This document shows, piece after piece, positions 1 to 11,523 of a stretch of DNA of 64,000 bases. Source of the stretch: Macrocystis pyrifera. Its lineage: Eukaryota > Sar > Phaeophyceae > Laminariales > Laminariaceae. The translations under genes were made by a program, and so were the position numbers. The stretch is taken from contig JASSKH010000006.1 of NCBI GenBank assembly GCA_031763025.1, forward strand, positions 15,217,479 to 15,281,478, in the 5' to 3' direction. Each line of letters starts with the position of its first letter. The stretch's first letter is position 1. The notes beneath the pieces are model-generated. The model was not told the origin of the DNA. It saw nothing but the letters and a program-made list of their open reading frames with translations, and did no database searches.

Positions 1-657
1 CCTTATCATTTCAACGCTGTCGGGGAGAAGCCGAGGAGGCTCGCTCGAGGCCAAAAAATAAGTAGGTATGAATAGCCACTTTTGAGGGACCTTATCAACA
101 GATACTGTTGTAGTGTTTCCGGTATTGGAGGTCCCTTATACTGGTGTTCGGTACCAACGTCCCTCATCAGACTTCGTACTACTTGTGTAGTACCTGACAG
201 TCAAACACCTGGCATAGGTAAAAAACGGCCCATGGATTGAGGTCCTTTACATAGCGTTTCCATCTTTATCGTAGGGTCCCCAAAAAGAGGCTAACAGTAC
301 CTGCTCTAGACTAAAACGGCGAACACACAACACGGTCGTAGAGTTGTACCCTACCGGGTACCCGTTTGATACCCGGATTTTCTCGGATATAAAGAGCTCC
401 GCATGCGCCGGCACCCATGCTTCGGACAGGAAAAATATAGCTATAGCCCGGTGAAATTAATTAATGTTTCGAGATCTGGTTGTACTGTCTGTACGTACAT
501 CATTATTTCGATGCCAAGTGTTGCAGGAACAAGGCAATGCCAAAGAAAGAGTTTTTCACAGGAGCAATAAAGCCAATCAATTCTAAGTAGTAGTGTAGTA
601 TATTACAGGATGAGATAAAATGCCTATTAATAGTGTGCCAGCAGACAGAGCAGACTA
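1..657. other. No gene recognised; repeat-poor left edge
   Basis: I see no convincing coding region or RNA gene here. A short tract near 350-380 has the GGGTACCC motif that recurs at 1721-1830 and 4085-4240. The one longer open frame on the minus strand (503-766) runs into the repeat that follows and does not look like protein. Confidence 0.5.
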
Positions 658-766
658 TTACGGGGAACCATACAGTAGTAAATAGGACCAAATATTGTTG
701 GTAAAAATAGGAAACATATACGTTTTTGTGCGTACCGCAGGTGCTATTTACTATGGTCCCCCGCAA
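658..766. mobile_element. TA-flanked MITE, copy 1
   Basis: Short palindromic element starting TTACGGGG and ending with the complement (CCCCGCAA), flanked by TA on both sides. The arms read CCATA..GTAAATAGGACC and its complement, and the centre is A/T-rich with no coding capacity. It belongs to the roughly 105 bp family described at 46900-47004, where an insertion into another repeat shows that TA is the duplicated target. That target fits a Tc1/mariner-type non-autonomous element. Confidence 0.85.
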
Positions 767-880
767 TAGTTCACCACTACTCGTATTGGTATAATTTGTC
801 AGGCTCGTTGTCTTCTGGTACTTGTACAGTATTCAGTCCTCGCCCTCATTTTGCAAACGATAACTCCCACAGCAGTAATC

Positions 881-1084
881 CTATCCCTCTCTCAGGCTCA
901 TTTGTGACACCTTATATTCCTTTACCAGTCTCTCTCTCAGGTCTGGCGCATTCAAGAGATTCTTGATCACACAGGCAAATCTAAGCTCTCCATTCTCATG
1001 ATCATAATTTCTGAAATTACTCACTTTTACGAGTAAGTCTGATTTCTCGTCCCACCACAGAAGCTCATTTCTTGGGTACAACAT
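881..1084 (-). CDS. Unrecognised small ORF, possible exon
   Basis: A 67-codon ATG-to-stop frame with protein-like composition: Trp-Trp near residue 10, mixed charged and hydrophobic residues, few low-complexity stretches. I recognise no family. A GT-AG-like tract lies inside the frame, so it could also be part of a spliced gene running off the left edge. Nothing nearby on the minus strand supports it, so it may be a chance frame. It stands out from the repeat-derived frames around it by composition only. Confidence 0.3.
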   Translation of the reverse strand: MLYPRNELLWWDEKSDLLVKVSNFRNYDHENGELRFACVIKNLLNAPDLRERLVKEYKVSQMSLREG

Positions 1085-1720
1085 CAGCAGTCTATGTGTC
1101 CATGTCTCCTTTCTCTCTCAGGCTTGTTTCTGAGCGGACTGGTATGCATAATTTACTGCAGCAGTACTATTGCTGTGCAGCAGTAATAGTACCGTACAGC
1201 AATACTGTACCTGTACTGTAATATAGTACTGTAGTAATTACACCGCGAAAAAGGGAGCTACCAGTATGAGTTAACCCACGAATATAAAGTTATGCTGAGT
1301 TTTAGCTGTCGTATAGTACTGTGCAAAGACTGCTGTTTGTTCTTGCTGCTTTCGTATCGTACTCGTGTCCCGACGAGGCAAGGCGGAGGGGGTGTAAGAG
1401 GTTAAAGGCAACCTGACCCGCCCAGGGAGGTACAGTAGTCCGGGGAAAGCGGTCGCTCCGCAAGATCCACGCTGTTCAGGGTCGCTGCGTTCGGCGGCGG
1501 TGGCAGCGCGCGACCCCTAGAGTGCGGGCGCGGCTAGCCCTAAGGCGCGGGAATAGGCGCGGCGGAGGCCGAGGAACGCGATCTTCAAGAAGAGCGGGTG
1601 AGAAAGCGAGGGCGAAGCCCGACACCGGAAGCGAACGGATCCCGGTCTCACGCCGAGATCGATTGGCGGAAATTACGATATTTCTGCTTCACTGTCGGTG
1701 CTTGAACATTGCTTGATACC
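1085..1720. other. No gene recognised
   Basis: Contains CAGTACTG-type simple sequence (about 1150-1230) and a G/C-rich stretch at 1380-1640. Neither gives a supportable coding region. Confidence 0.5.
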
Positions 1721-1830
1721 AGGTACCGGGAACCAGGTACATATACATATTACCCGTACCCGTGGCCGGGTACCCATTTCTTCGGGAGGTGCGGGTACCC
1801 GGGTACCCGGGTACCCGGATAACATACAGA
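1721..1830. repeat. GGGTACCC-motif element
   Basis: Run of short palindromes built on GGGTACCC and CCGGGTAC around a TTCTTCGGG centre. The same kind of G/C-word element appears at 4085-4240 (GGGTACC), 3550-3735 (GGCC-type), 39947-40135 and 50175-50440 (GGGTC-type). Confidence 0.7.
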
Positions 1831-1912
1831 GCTAGCTGTTGACGGGCATAAAAAATGGACATGGGACACAGAGAAGAGCGGAGAAAAAACAGCACGAAAT
1901 AAACGACACAAA

Positions 1913-2000
1913 GCTTCCCTTCGGGATGTGGTTGACGTGAAATCACGGGGGTGTCGCGAGTTGAACAAGGGGGGGCAGCATCATCATCAGGCGTCGCCAT
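1913..2000. repeat. Dispersed repeat, copy 1 (partner at 52023-52110)
   Basis: About 85 bp beginning AAGCTTCCCTTCGGG and containing GTTGAC, GTGTCGCGAG and CAGGCGT. The same order of words occurs at 52023-52110. Between the two copies small indels separate conserved blocks. Class unknown. Confidence 0.6.
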
Positions 2001-2938
2001 TTACTGCGAGACTGCAGTACACTGCTATGTGACAGGACGAGGTTCGACAACGTGTGCTTGATTTTAAATTTGTATGTGCAAATATGAACGTCATTGCATG
2101 TATCTCCTGGTGAACACTGCACACACATACATTCAAACACTGCTGTTGTACCGCTGCTCTGTAGTGTAGCGTGTGTAGTGCGTACCGTGACTGCGCGGTT
2201 GCTTTTGAAATACAGAAGAAGTGCGGGTTCGTATCACCATCCTGCACTCTGTGCGGCATCCAACTCATTGCACCTTTCCTCAGAGTATGTACGTGTGTAT
2301 CCCTACTTCCGAGGTCGGGAGGAATCACGGCCCACACACGCACACACACACACACACGAATGCGTCTTGGGCGTCACAAGGGGAAGAGCTTGGTGTGCGA
2401 CTGCTGCAGTTCCGTGCCTGCCTCGTTGTATAGAGCTCGAGGGACGGTGTGATCAGACATGATACAGCAGCAGCAGCAGTCAGCAGCAAGCAGCAGAGCA
2501 AATCTTTAAAATTGTGGGATTTCCATCGTCCTGCTTGGCTCTAGCAGGTCGGAATGCCTCCCCGTGGTCACTCGCCACAATTCGCGACTTTGGAGACCCA
2601 GAGCACGCGCCACGAAGCCCGGGCGGGACTCATACGACTTGCGACGTGGTGTATAGGCGGGCCGGGCCGGGCCGAGAGCGCGAGAAAAAGACCGCGGCCG
2701 GAGGCGAACAATTTTGTGTGTCGGAAAAACATGTTCTTCATATATGGACATACGGATCTTGTGGCGATGAGACGATCTTCATGTGTTTTGTCGCTCTCTC
2801 CTCTCCTCCCGGGAATATATGTGTATTTTTCATGGTCTCCCCGTCATTTAGGGCCACTCCTAAAGAAACCGAAAAAAAATCACGATTCGTGGCTTTTTGG
2901 CATGCCAAAAGATCACGATCCGTGACATTTCAGTTCTA
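2001..2938. other. No gene recognised; CAG run
   Basis: Holds a CA-rich tract (2330-2360) and a CAG trinucleotide run (2462-2500). Several overlapping open frames reflect the simple sequence. I see no splice-supported exon. Confidence 0.5.
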
Positions 2939-3428
2939 ACCAACTATTATGGGAAATTTTTTAAGGGGTCTCAGAACTGGCTTTTTTTGCCGAAAACCCG
3001 CGATTTACTCAACGGGACTGTCAAAAACACCGGTATACTTCTCAGGATGCCCCCCTTAGTTTTCCGAGAGCTTTCTCTAGCACTTTTCCGTTTCTCCAGA
3101 GTCGTCGTAGGACTGTTCGTCCATATTCACAGTTCTGAGGACATCGTGATTTAAAAAAAAAAAATCCTCGAAGATCCACTATTTCTGGCCCCAGTTCTGA
3201 CCAACAGCCTTACTTCTGACCCTCCAGAGAAAAGTGATTGGCAGCTCCAAATTTCAAATTAGGACTCTGGAGAAACGGGAAAATGTTCCTGAAATCTCGC
3301 AAGAAACTACGGGGAGCATTTTGAGCAGTCTATCAGCGTTTTTTGGCTTTCCCGCCGAGTAAAACGCGTATATTCGGCCTAAAACTCCAGTTCTGAGAGC
3401 TCAGAAATAATTTCCCATAATAGTTGGT
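2939..3428. mobile_element. Long-TIR fold-back element, about 490 bp
   Basis: The left end begins ACCAACTATTATGGGAAAT and the right end finishes with its complement. The arms stay alignable for about 80 bp (shared blocks: CTCAGAACTGG, GGCCGAA or TGCCGAA, and a CGGG close). The inner part carries a second inverted pair around TCTCCAGAGTC. No transposase frame lies inside. It is best described as a non-autonomous TIR or fold-back DNA element. The flanking bases do not give a clean target-site duplication. Confidence 0.75.
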
Positions 3429-3432
3429 ATAG

Positions 3433-3475
3433 CCCCCCCCCCGGTACGTACCTTCATTTTTTGTCGCGCATACGA
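3433..3475. repeat. Fragment of dispersed R repeat
   Basis: C-run followed by GGTACGTACC and TTTTTTGTCGCGCA. The same order of words appears within the R repeats at 11524-11790, 14640-14890 and 54182-54310. Confidence 0.55.
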
Positions 3476-3549
3476 AAAACGTCGCGTTTCGCGATATTTT
3501 CAAATAGTGATATATCAAACCCAACGTTTTTTGGGGGGGTGGAGCCAAC

Positions 3550-3735
3550 TCTCGAGAGTGGGGCACGGCCAGGCCGGGCTGGGCCGTCCGCACCTGGCCC
3601 AGCCCGTGACATATTCGAATCGCGGGCCGAAGCCTGACCCAGCCTGCGAGATTCCAACTTGACCGGCCGTCGGCCAAGCTCGTTTCGCGAGATTCCATCT
3701 GGCAGGCCGTCTGTCCGGCCTGGCCTGTGACATCC
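3550..3735. repeat. GGCC/GGGC-motif element
   Basis: Repeated GGCCGGGC and GGCCTGGCC words around CCCGTGAC, an A/T spacer and GCGAGATTCC. The layout parallels the GGGTC-type element at 39947-40135 although the repeated word differs. Confidence 0.6.
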
Positions 3736-4084
3736 TCAGGTCATTTTCGCGTTTGTTTTCCAGCAGTGGCTCCTCCTCCTGGAAATTTCGAGGCCACAAC
3801 CTCCTCGTTACCCGCGCCCAGCGGTGTCTTTGGGTAGCCGCACGTTGTCCACAAGCGGCGTACGAAGCAGAGTCTGCCATGCCCCTATACCGACCTTCGG
3901 ATACCGTTGGTGCGCGTGGGTTGCGTCGTGCCTTGATCAGGCGTATTTTGAGACGACAAATGTCACGAATCGTGATTTTTTTTGTTCGTTATGAGTGGTC
4001 CTTAATATGTCGTGTTTCTTGGGCGTATGATACATTAGGTGGTGCGATAAGTAATATCAATTCGCCGCATCCAATCCACTCGTA

Positions 4085-4240
4085 GGATCTATTACCCGCC
4101 GGGTGCCTGGGTAACCTGGGTACCCGTTCATATGGGGTAACCCGATACCCGGACCCTCGGGTCCAAACATCCGGCGGGAAAATAGGTCCAATCCCGTACC
4201 CGAACGAGTAGTCCTCGTCGGGTACCCGGGTAGTAGACCA
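4085..4240. repeat. GGGTACC-motif element
   Basis: Dense GGGTACCC, GGTAACC and CCCGATACCC words with local dyad symmetry. Related in style to 1721-1830. No coding potential. Confidence 0.65.
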
Positions 4241-5335
4241 ACAAACGGGCTGCACTATTCATACAAATCTAATACACAGATAGACTACTTCGTACTGGTA
4301 CGATATTTTGAGACAAAAAAACACGAGACTTGCACGAGTACCTGTACTTGCTTGTGCATGCTCGAAATGAAGCGCGCGAGCCTCCCTTCCAAGGTGCTAA
4401 AAACACATAAATACGTAAAGCAGCCACCATAGGAGTAGGAGTACGAAGGCAGCGCTCCTGGCAAGGGCCGTATCGTGTAAACGGGATAACATATTAAGGA
4501 TCCCGGCGAAAGCGGAGAGGGTGGTTCGGATTTACGAGTGCATAGGGATGGGGGTACGATTGCTCGTGATGAATAATTGGTTTGGGAGAGGCGTGTTTGG
4601 AGTTGGAGGCAACTAAAACTTAAGGCCACGGTGGCACGCTCAGGTCCCTTCAGCTCCTTTCATCCCCTACTTGTGAAAATCGACATCATTTCAATAAAAA
4701 AAAGCTACAGTTACAAAACGAGACTGTCAGGTTTCGGACCAATGGAAGGCTGAGGGTGACTTGAGGCAAAGCAGAAATCACTCTGGAAACTATGCGAATC
4801 GCTTTCTGGCTTATCGGCGTGGTGAGCGGTGCTCGGGCCTGCGGATCTATGGCGGCCCCACAAGGTAAGAGGGTTACCAGGGTCGTGAGACATGTCGCCT
4901 GCCAAAATTTGGTGGTATCCGGTGCACTGTGTGTCGAGAGCTGGTGTGGGCGTGTTCTAGTGACCGACAACCCTGGTTAGACCGCCTCTTGAGCCCGTGG
5001 CTAAGGCGTCCTACCCCTGTGCTCGTCTCACAGACCGCGCAACTTACCACATAAAGGCTTGACCTCACCGCCGTGTTGTTTGAAGGTGATTCCCCCCCCC
5101 CCGCAGCGTCGCAAACGAGCATGTATAAGTCGACTTTGGGCCCAAAAGGTCTGAGATTGGTCCGAAATCTGGACCGGAGGGGTGGCCAGGGTTATCGAGG
5201 CGTACTTGTACAAGTATCCACGCTGCACACACAACACAAACACACACCACCAACCACGGCAATCACTGTCGCTGCCCTGATGTGTGGTCCATCACCTGCG
5301 GTGGAATTGGCGCACGAGGTGCCGTACAGCAGTAG
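4241..5335. other. No gene recognised
   Basis: Several open frames overlap on both strands around 4700-5250, but none shows recognisable protein or convincing splice borders. A C-run lies at 5092-5102. Confidence 0.5.
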
Positions 5336-5339
5336 AAAT

Positions 5340-6450
5340 CCATGTTTTGGTTATGCAGGTCTGGTAAGGTAACACTGTGCTTAGGACCCACCCCTGCGAA
5401 GACAGGGCCATATGTACCCGTTTTGAGTCCCGCCGTTCTCTTTGGCTTTGGCATACTCGGCCAAATGTCTCGCAGCCCAAGGTAGCTGACATCCAGACGA
5501 ATCTGTAGACCTAAGAAAAATGGAGATAAACCAACGCTGTGGGCCTGGATGGACCAATACCGTAAACCCTTCATGCCAGAAAAAACGTCTTATATCGTTC
5601 AAAAAACGTGATTTTTGTACCAGTTTCAGTATGTGCACGCTCCCCGACTGGTAAGGAAGCTTGCTGGATTCACCCGTATTGGGGGCAGCTATTCTTCTAT
5701 GGTTTTTCCCGTTGGGCAGAACGCCTACTCCATAGAACATGGTAATTTATACGTAGACGATTCTGTAGGTCTCTCTTGAGCCTTGCAGCCCAAGGTAGCG
5801 GTGCGGTTTGATCCAATGACGTAAACCTAGAATGCTCCAAAAAATGTCGTATTCCCTTGAAAAAAAAAATGTTTTTGTACCATTTTTAGTATGCGCAGGC
5901 TAGCCTACCGGTCAGAAAGGTTGTCGGAACCACCCGTATTGGGGGCAGCCATTCTTCTATGGTTTTTTTTTTCCGTTGGACAGAACGCCTACTCCATAGA
6001 ACATGGTAATTTACACGTAGATGATTCTGTAGGCCTCTCTTGAGTCTTGCAGCCCAAGGTAGCGGAGCGGTTTGATCCGATGACGTACCTAGAATGCTCG
6101 AAAAAATGTCGTAAAATCCTTGAAAAAATGATGTTTTTGTACCATTTTTAGTATGCGCAGGCTAGCCTACCGGTAAGAAAGCTTGTCGGAACCACCCGTA
6201 ACGGGGGCAACCATTCAATGTTTGTTCGTCTTGGACAGAACGCCTACTCCATAAAATATGGCTGAATTCCGGACGGATCCATGAACCCGATGCCCATGTT
6301 ATTGCATTATCCTGCAATGAAGAAAAATACAGTACCACATACCTACTGCTGTTTATAAACGGCCTTTTCCACCATTCAAACGGTGCTGTGGTACCGTTAT
6401 TTGCATGTGCAAGCTTGCCCACCTGTTGCAAAACAAAAGAACGTCAGGTG
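5340..6450. repeat. Tandem repeat, about 260 bp unit, five units
   Basis: The block TTTTTGTACC..AGTATG.GCA.GC recurs at about 5611, 5871 and 6133, and in decayed form near 6384, giving periods of about 260, 262 and 251 bp. Each unit also contains CACCCGTA..GGGGGCA, GGACAGAACGCCTACTCCAT and TTGCAGCCCAAGGTAGC. The central units are most alike. The first (from about 5340) and last (to about 6450) are clearly more diverged, as expected for an old array refreshed in the middle. No coding potential. Confidence 0.85.
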
Positions 6451-7480
6451 CACCCGCTTTTGCGCTGCTGTTCATCGTGATCTCGATACAGTGCTCACAA
6501 GGTCAGGGATGGGATATAGATGACGTGAAGACGGTCCTATCAATAGCCCTCAAGTATACTTGCATTATGATGTTGTCAAGAAAACACCAAAACCGTGAGT
6601 GTGACATACTGCAAACACCGGCGTAGCGTTCAATAACAAAACCGCCTTTTCTTGTGCTGTGGGGATCATACGCAGGCGCGCACACAGCGCCTGTTCCGGT
6701 GAATGCTTCGGCGATGGATCTTCCTGCGATGTTGTGCGCTCAGCCACGACCGAGTCACTGGCGCAAGCAGGAAGAAGTTGAACGTGACCTGGGGCTCGAG
6801 GAGCAGGCCGTCAGCAAGTATTTTAGGAATTTGTGCGGAGGCACGCATGGCAGGAAGAATTACGACGAGGCCGTTTCGCTCCCGCGGCATCAATAATAAA
6901 AAAAAGCATTCTTATTTCTCGTCCTGGGGGGGGGGGGTGCATGGTGTACTACCAACACATGAACGCTTTGCTTTGCTCGCACCGCAAACATGTTGTAAAC
7001 AATTTAACTTTTCGACTTGATTAGTTTTCGTGTGTCGCGGATGCCATTGCCAATAACTAAGCGTATCCCTTTTTATTTGGCTACGGAAACAAGAAGGAAC
7101 GCGTTCGTCGCTAAGCCCAAACACCAAAACCTTGTCAGACAATCGGAAAATTACAGCAAGTTTTAGCCCTGGCGTCCAAACTAGACCCTGCTCGCTCACC
7201 CGCCTAACTACCACCCACGAAAAAAATCCATCGATTTCAAAGGACAAAACAACTTCAGATATAGCGCATGCGTTCATACCACCAAAGCGCCAGCATCCGT
7301 TCTACGAGCAAACTCCATCTTACAACAAACATCTCATTGCGCCCAGCAGTAACTGAACATAGGCACACACTGCTTATCCCTAACCCAAGACACAATGTGC
7401 TCAGACACAATGTACTGCGGCGAATCTGGAATTATTACTCGCAACGAAGTACAACACGTTTTCGTCTGCGCTGCATCTCT
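6451..7480. other. No gene recognised
   Basis: Short open frames on both strands overlap each other and none has a recognisable motif. Poly(A) and poly(G) runs occur near 6900-6940. Confidence 0.45.
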
Positions 7481-8420
7481 GCTTGTGATGCTCGAAAACG
7501 CCAGTGGGGGGGGAGGTTCGGGGGGGGGGGGGTGACGAGGATACCCTCCACCCCACCCCCCCGAAAAAAACAAATTAAAACGCCTATTGAGATTCTTCAT
7601 CACTTCTGCCTAAAAAACGCCAGCACGACCTCCTGGGGAACAACCTCCGTCATGCCGGGTGGGGATGTTTGGGGCGGGGGCGGGGGGGGGGGGGCACGAG
7701 AGTGGACCCCCCTCATAAAGAAAACATGCTCGCTCAATCAGATTCTCAATCACTCATGCCTAAGCAACGCCAGGGGGGGGGGTATCTGGGGGGGAAGGAG
7801 GGGAGAGAGGTGTACTCATTTTCTGTTCGCCTCACATCAATTGAACACTGACCACTCCTCCCTTCCGAGACGGAGCACCGTTCATGCTCGTAATAAAGCC
7901 ACCACCACCAGCAGTTGGGCGCTCACTACGTTTTCTTGACTATAATTCATAGGTACCTTTTGCTCATCTTATCCCCTTGCTGTTTCGCCGTCTGCGGCCA
8001 TCGTCTCTCTCCTACAATACAGGTCCTTTAGTCACTGCTATCTAGTGTACCCAATGTAAAAGCGACGAGGGTATAGCCCCTACCCCCCCCCCCCCCCCCC
8101 CCCAAAGAAAAACCCCCCTACACTTTCTTCATCAATTCTGTCCAAGTAACGCCAGCGCAACCTCATTGGGAACACCCTTCGTGTGCTCGGGCGGGAGTGT
8201 TTGTAGGAGGGGGGGCGACGAGGGTAGACCCCCTCAAAAACAAAAATTACTAGCCTAACGAGATTATTCACTTGTGCCTAAGCAACGCCAGCACAACCTC
8301 CTTGGGAATACCCTCCATGCCGTCCCCACTAAATATCCCCATCATGCGCTTCAAGCACCGGCCACGCCTGCATTGATTGCCGGCACCCCTGCACCCAATC
8401 CCACCAGCCGCGTTGTACTT
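7480..8420. repeat. Degenerate tandem repeat with poly(G)/poly(C) runs
   Basis: Units share GATT.TTCA, GCCTAAGCAACGCCAG, ACAACCTCC.TGGGAA and a terminal G-run followed by CGAGGGTAGACCCCC. Copies start near 7590, 7735, 8115 and 8262. A C20 tract lies at about 8083-8103. The array abuts the dispersed poly(C)-linked repeat at 8525-8850. Confidence 0.7.
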
Positions 8421-8524
8421 CAAATAACTTCTCACGGTGCGTGCGAGGATGTAGGGCACAGCGTCATCACCTCCGCGCTTTTTCTGGTGCTCGAAATTGG
8501 CCTGCACACGGGCCGGACGGCGGA

Positions 8525-8850
8525 TGGGGGGGGGGGAGGGGGGGGGGGGGGGGAGGGGGGTGCACTCATTATCATGCATGGCCATAGTATGACGAGGGGG
8601 GTACTCAATATCATGCATGCCCGTAGTCGTATGACCATACACCCTCGCATCCCTACAATGCCGGTACGGAGCGCGTCGGGTTTCCAACGACCAGGCAGAC
8701 GGTGCTTGCACCAAGCGCCAAGCGCCGTGAGGTGTTGGGCAAGTCGCATGAAGGGTGAGCTGCATCCTACTAACAACCGCTTGAGAGGCGGATTTTCTTG
8801 CATATTGGTCACAGCATCAATGCATTTATGGAATTTCTGGTGTGGCCACC
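8525..8850 (-). repeat. Poly(C)-linked dispersed repeat P, copy 1
   Basis: Minus-strand copy of a roughly 250 bp family (others at 16595-16833, 45311-45590, 46845-47175, 63725-63990). Read in family orientation it starts near CTGTCATCCATATGCAAG, continues CAGCTCACCCTTCATGCGA, then a hairpin GCGCTTCGCGCTTGGTGCAAGC, then TGTAGGGATGCGAGGGT, and ends at a C-run. Confidence 0.8.
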
Positions 8851-8917
8851 TCGATAGACTATAGCAAATAGGACCTGCGGTACGCCCAAAAAACTATACA
8901 TTTTCATCTTTGTACTA

Positions 8918-9022
8918 TTACGGGGGTCCATAGTTAACGGGACCAAATTTTGTTAGTAAGAATAGGTAAATATATAGGTTTTTGTGTATACCATAGGTCC
9001 TATTAACTATGGACCCCCGTAA
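8918..9022. mobile_element. TA-flanked MITE, copy 2
   Basis: Starts TTACGGGGGTCCATAG and ends with the exact complement, flanked by TA. A partial right arm follows near 9042-9060. Confidence 0.9.
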
Positions 9023-9265
9023 TAACAATATTTCGTTCTATTTACTCTAGGTCCCCCGTACTGACTCGACACTGCGGCGCACTATGCTCCCCTCTTGTAG
9101 TGTCATGCGTGTACTACTGCTGTACAATACGACAGATCATCGATCCCTACTTCCTGATCGACATGCATGAGAACTGATCTGTTACGAATCTTGTATGGTA
9201 TAGATGACGTCCGCGGCAGCTCGTTACAAGAGAGGCACGAGGCGTGCAATTTGAATGAACTAGTA

Positions 9266-9371
9266 TACGGGGGGCCATAGTAAACAGGACCAACGGTACA
9301 CACAACAATTTATGTATTTACCTGTTTTGAATAAAAAAAAATTGGTCCTATTTTTTATGGGTCCCTCGTAA
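9266..9371. mobile_element. TA-flanked MITE, copy 3 (diverged)
   Basis: Starts TACGGGGGGCCATAG and ends with CCCTCGTAA then TA. The arms carry several differences, so it is an older copy of the same family. Confidence 0.8.
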
Positions 9372-9729
9372 TAACACGACTACTGCTGATACTAGTAAAA
9401 TCTGCGCCAACTAAAAAAAATATATACACAGATCCCGCACAGCACCTTACAACGGAAGATTAGGTCAGTCAAATATATGCCGCAGACCATGAACTACTGC
9501 TGTTGCACACCGTGCAAGGTGTTTGTACAAGCACGGTTTTCAACACGGCGGTGTCTTGTGTTTCGGGCCATTTGCGTACGTACGTACGTACACGTCTCTG
9601 CTCCTGGTATAATAGACCACTACACAAAAAAAGCCTGGGGGAAAAAGCGCGTAATAAAACAAGGTCGATCGATATACATTTCCCCAGTCATATTTATTTT
9701 TCTCTGCTGCAAGGCAGGTAATCTATTAT

Positions 9730-9834
9730 TTACGGGCGACCATAGTAAATAGCACCTGTGGTGCAGACAAAAACCTACATATTGATCTATTTTTTCTGAC
9801 AATATTTGGTCCTGTTTACTATGAACCCCCGTAA
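9730..9834. mobile_element. TA-flanked MITE, copy 4
   Basis: Starts TTACGGGCGACCATAG and ends CCCCCGTAA then TA. The interior is in the opposite orientation to copy 2. Confidence 0.85.
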
Positions 9835-9940
9835 TAGAACCAACACCACACAAGACAGTGAGCAAATACCAGTGGTGTGATCATTGTTCCGTCCCACCCT
9901 ACGGCGGAACCTACGTACGACGAGGCATCGACCACGCACC

Positions 9941-10307
9941 TCAATGTCTAGCTACCCCAGAGATGATGTCCACCTGCTGGCGGCTGCAAGTGCCGGCACT
10001 CGGCCGGGAATCCTTCCTCTGCTTCTGCAGCGGCGTCTCACAAAGGCGGTCGCCAGCTTGTTCCTTGGCACTTGTTTGTGTTCCTCCGCCATCTCCTCCC
10101 AGAGTGTTGGGGCCGGTATCCCAATCATCGGCACCCTCCTTGCTGGATGTGAACACGCTGACTATGGCTCCGAGTACCATGTACCCTTCTCTCGACCTTG
10201 CATCCTCGTATCTGCTGCTCCAGGAGAGGCAACTTCACCCGAAAGAGAAGCCGGGAACCATCCTCGACCTTGCTGCGCTTAGACGGTGGCTGCTGTCTAT
10301 CGGCCAT
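9941..10307 (-). pseudogene. Decayed coding remnant of unknown function
   Basis: Read on the minus strand from the ATG at 10307, the start has good protein character (MADRQQPP then the basic patch KRSK followed by VEDG). Further on, protein-like composition continues to about 9941 but in different frames, one holding PTLWEEMAEEH. This looks like a once-coding stretch that no longer keeps a single frame, or two exons of a gene I cannot complete. I recognise no family. MITE copy 4 lies just outside it. Confidence 0.35.
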
Positions 10308-11519
10308 GGTCACGAAATCTGATGATAGAGTGGCTATTTGCTTGGTGGATTCAAAGCGCTGTGCGAGTACGAGTATCTCTCTTGCCACCGTGTGTTGTTT
10401 CTATGGGTATGATGGGGACGGCGTGCATCGTGTTCGCTCTCGTACTGCTGTACTGCTGTACGAACCAGGTATATCGTGCATAATCGCCCACTCTATTTCC
10501 TAGTCGATTTTATTTTTTTACGTGATTTCTAGCGGGAGTACTTTTGCGATACGTATTATTTTTTTTGGGCGAATAGACCGGTCGGAATAATCACGCCGTT
10601 CCTTTAAAAACCCGGGGTCGTCCTTTTACCGGCCAGATCGGATTCCTGAGCGTGCCACCGTGGCCTTAAACTTCAACGCCCCATCATTGTCATGGTCAAA
10701 AACAAAAAACAGGAACACCGCACCCAGAAAACAGGATAAACGTGTACTCGTCAAGCAATATACAGGAACACCGCACCCAGAAAGCAGGATAAACGTGTAC
10801 TCGTCAAGCAATATAAAATATCATGTACGTGTAAGATACGTACCGTAGGCATGACATGGTATCTTCTTGCGGATAGTGCGACAAGATTAAGGTTGGCGAC
10901 AGCAGTGGGTTTGTGCAAAAAAAGCATGAAATGCTATGTTCGACTGGCGGAGACAAATTAAGTCGATTTTTTTATTGAAGGCACGATTTCCGAATCGCCC
11001 CCAAACGTCACTTTAGTCCACGTTGCGTTGCAAGAGAGTGCCCAGGGGCTCTCTCTCACCAGTACAGCAGTGAACCAGTAGCTCTACGTACTGCTGCAGA
11101 TGTACGAGTATCACACTATTAATATTAATTTTATTGTTCGACATCCTTACGTATTGTTGGCGTGTTTGGTACTACTGCTGTACAGCTATTACGTTCAGCT
11201 TTGGCCAGTGAAGCAGGTTGCAGCTTGCAGGAGAGGCAAATTCTGTTTTCGAAAGACAAGAGCATCGAACAAAGCAGGTGCAGATCGATTCACCACCCAC
11301 ACGATGCCATAAAAAGCCATGCAGCACACATCAGGTTCAACACTTCGCAGTTTGTCAGCCGACTATTAATAATCACAGCAGTAATGCTTAGAACTCTGCT
11401 GGCACTTCCAAGCGTTTGAGTATCCGCGTTGCTGCACGACACCCGCGTGTGGGATGATGAGCTGATGAGAGGTCCACTCGTGCTCGTCGTACGGAGATCT
11501 TCGCGGTCGGCTGTGAGTA
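10308..11519. other. No gene recognised
   Basis: Apart from the 57 bp duplication at 10707-10815 this stretch holds only simple CAGTA-type sequence and short chance frames. Confidence 0.5.
10707..10815. repeat. Tandem duplication, about 56 bp unit
   Basis: Two near-identical units: AGGAACACCGCACCCAGAAA, then CAGGATAAACGTGTACTCG and TCAAGCAATAT. Confidence 0.9.
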
Positions 11520-11523
11520 CAAA

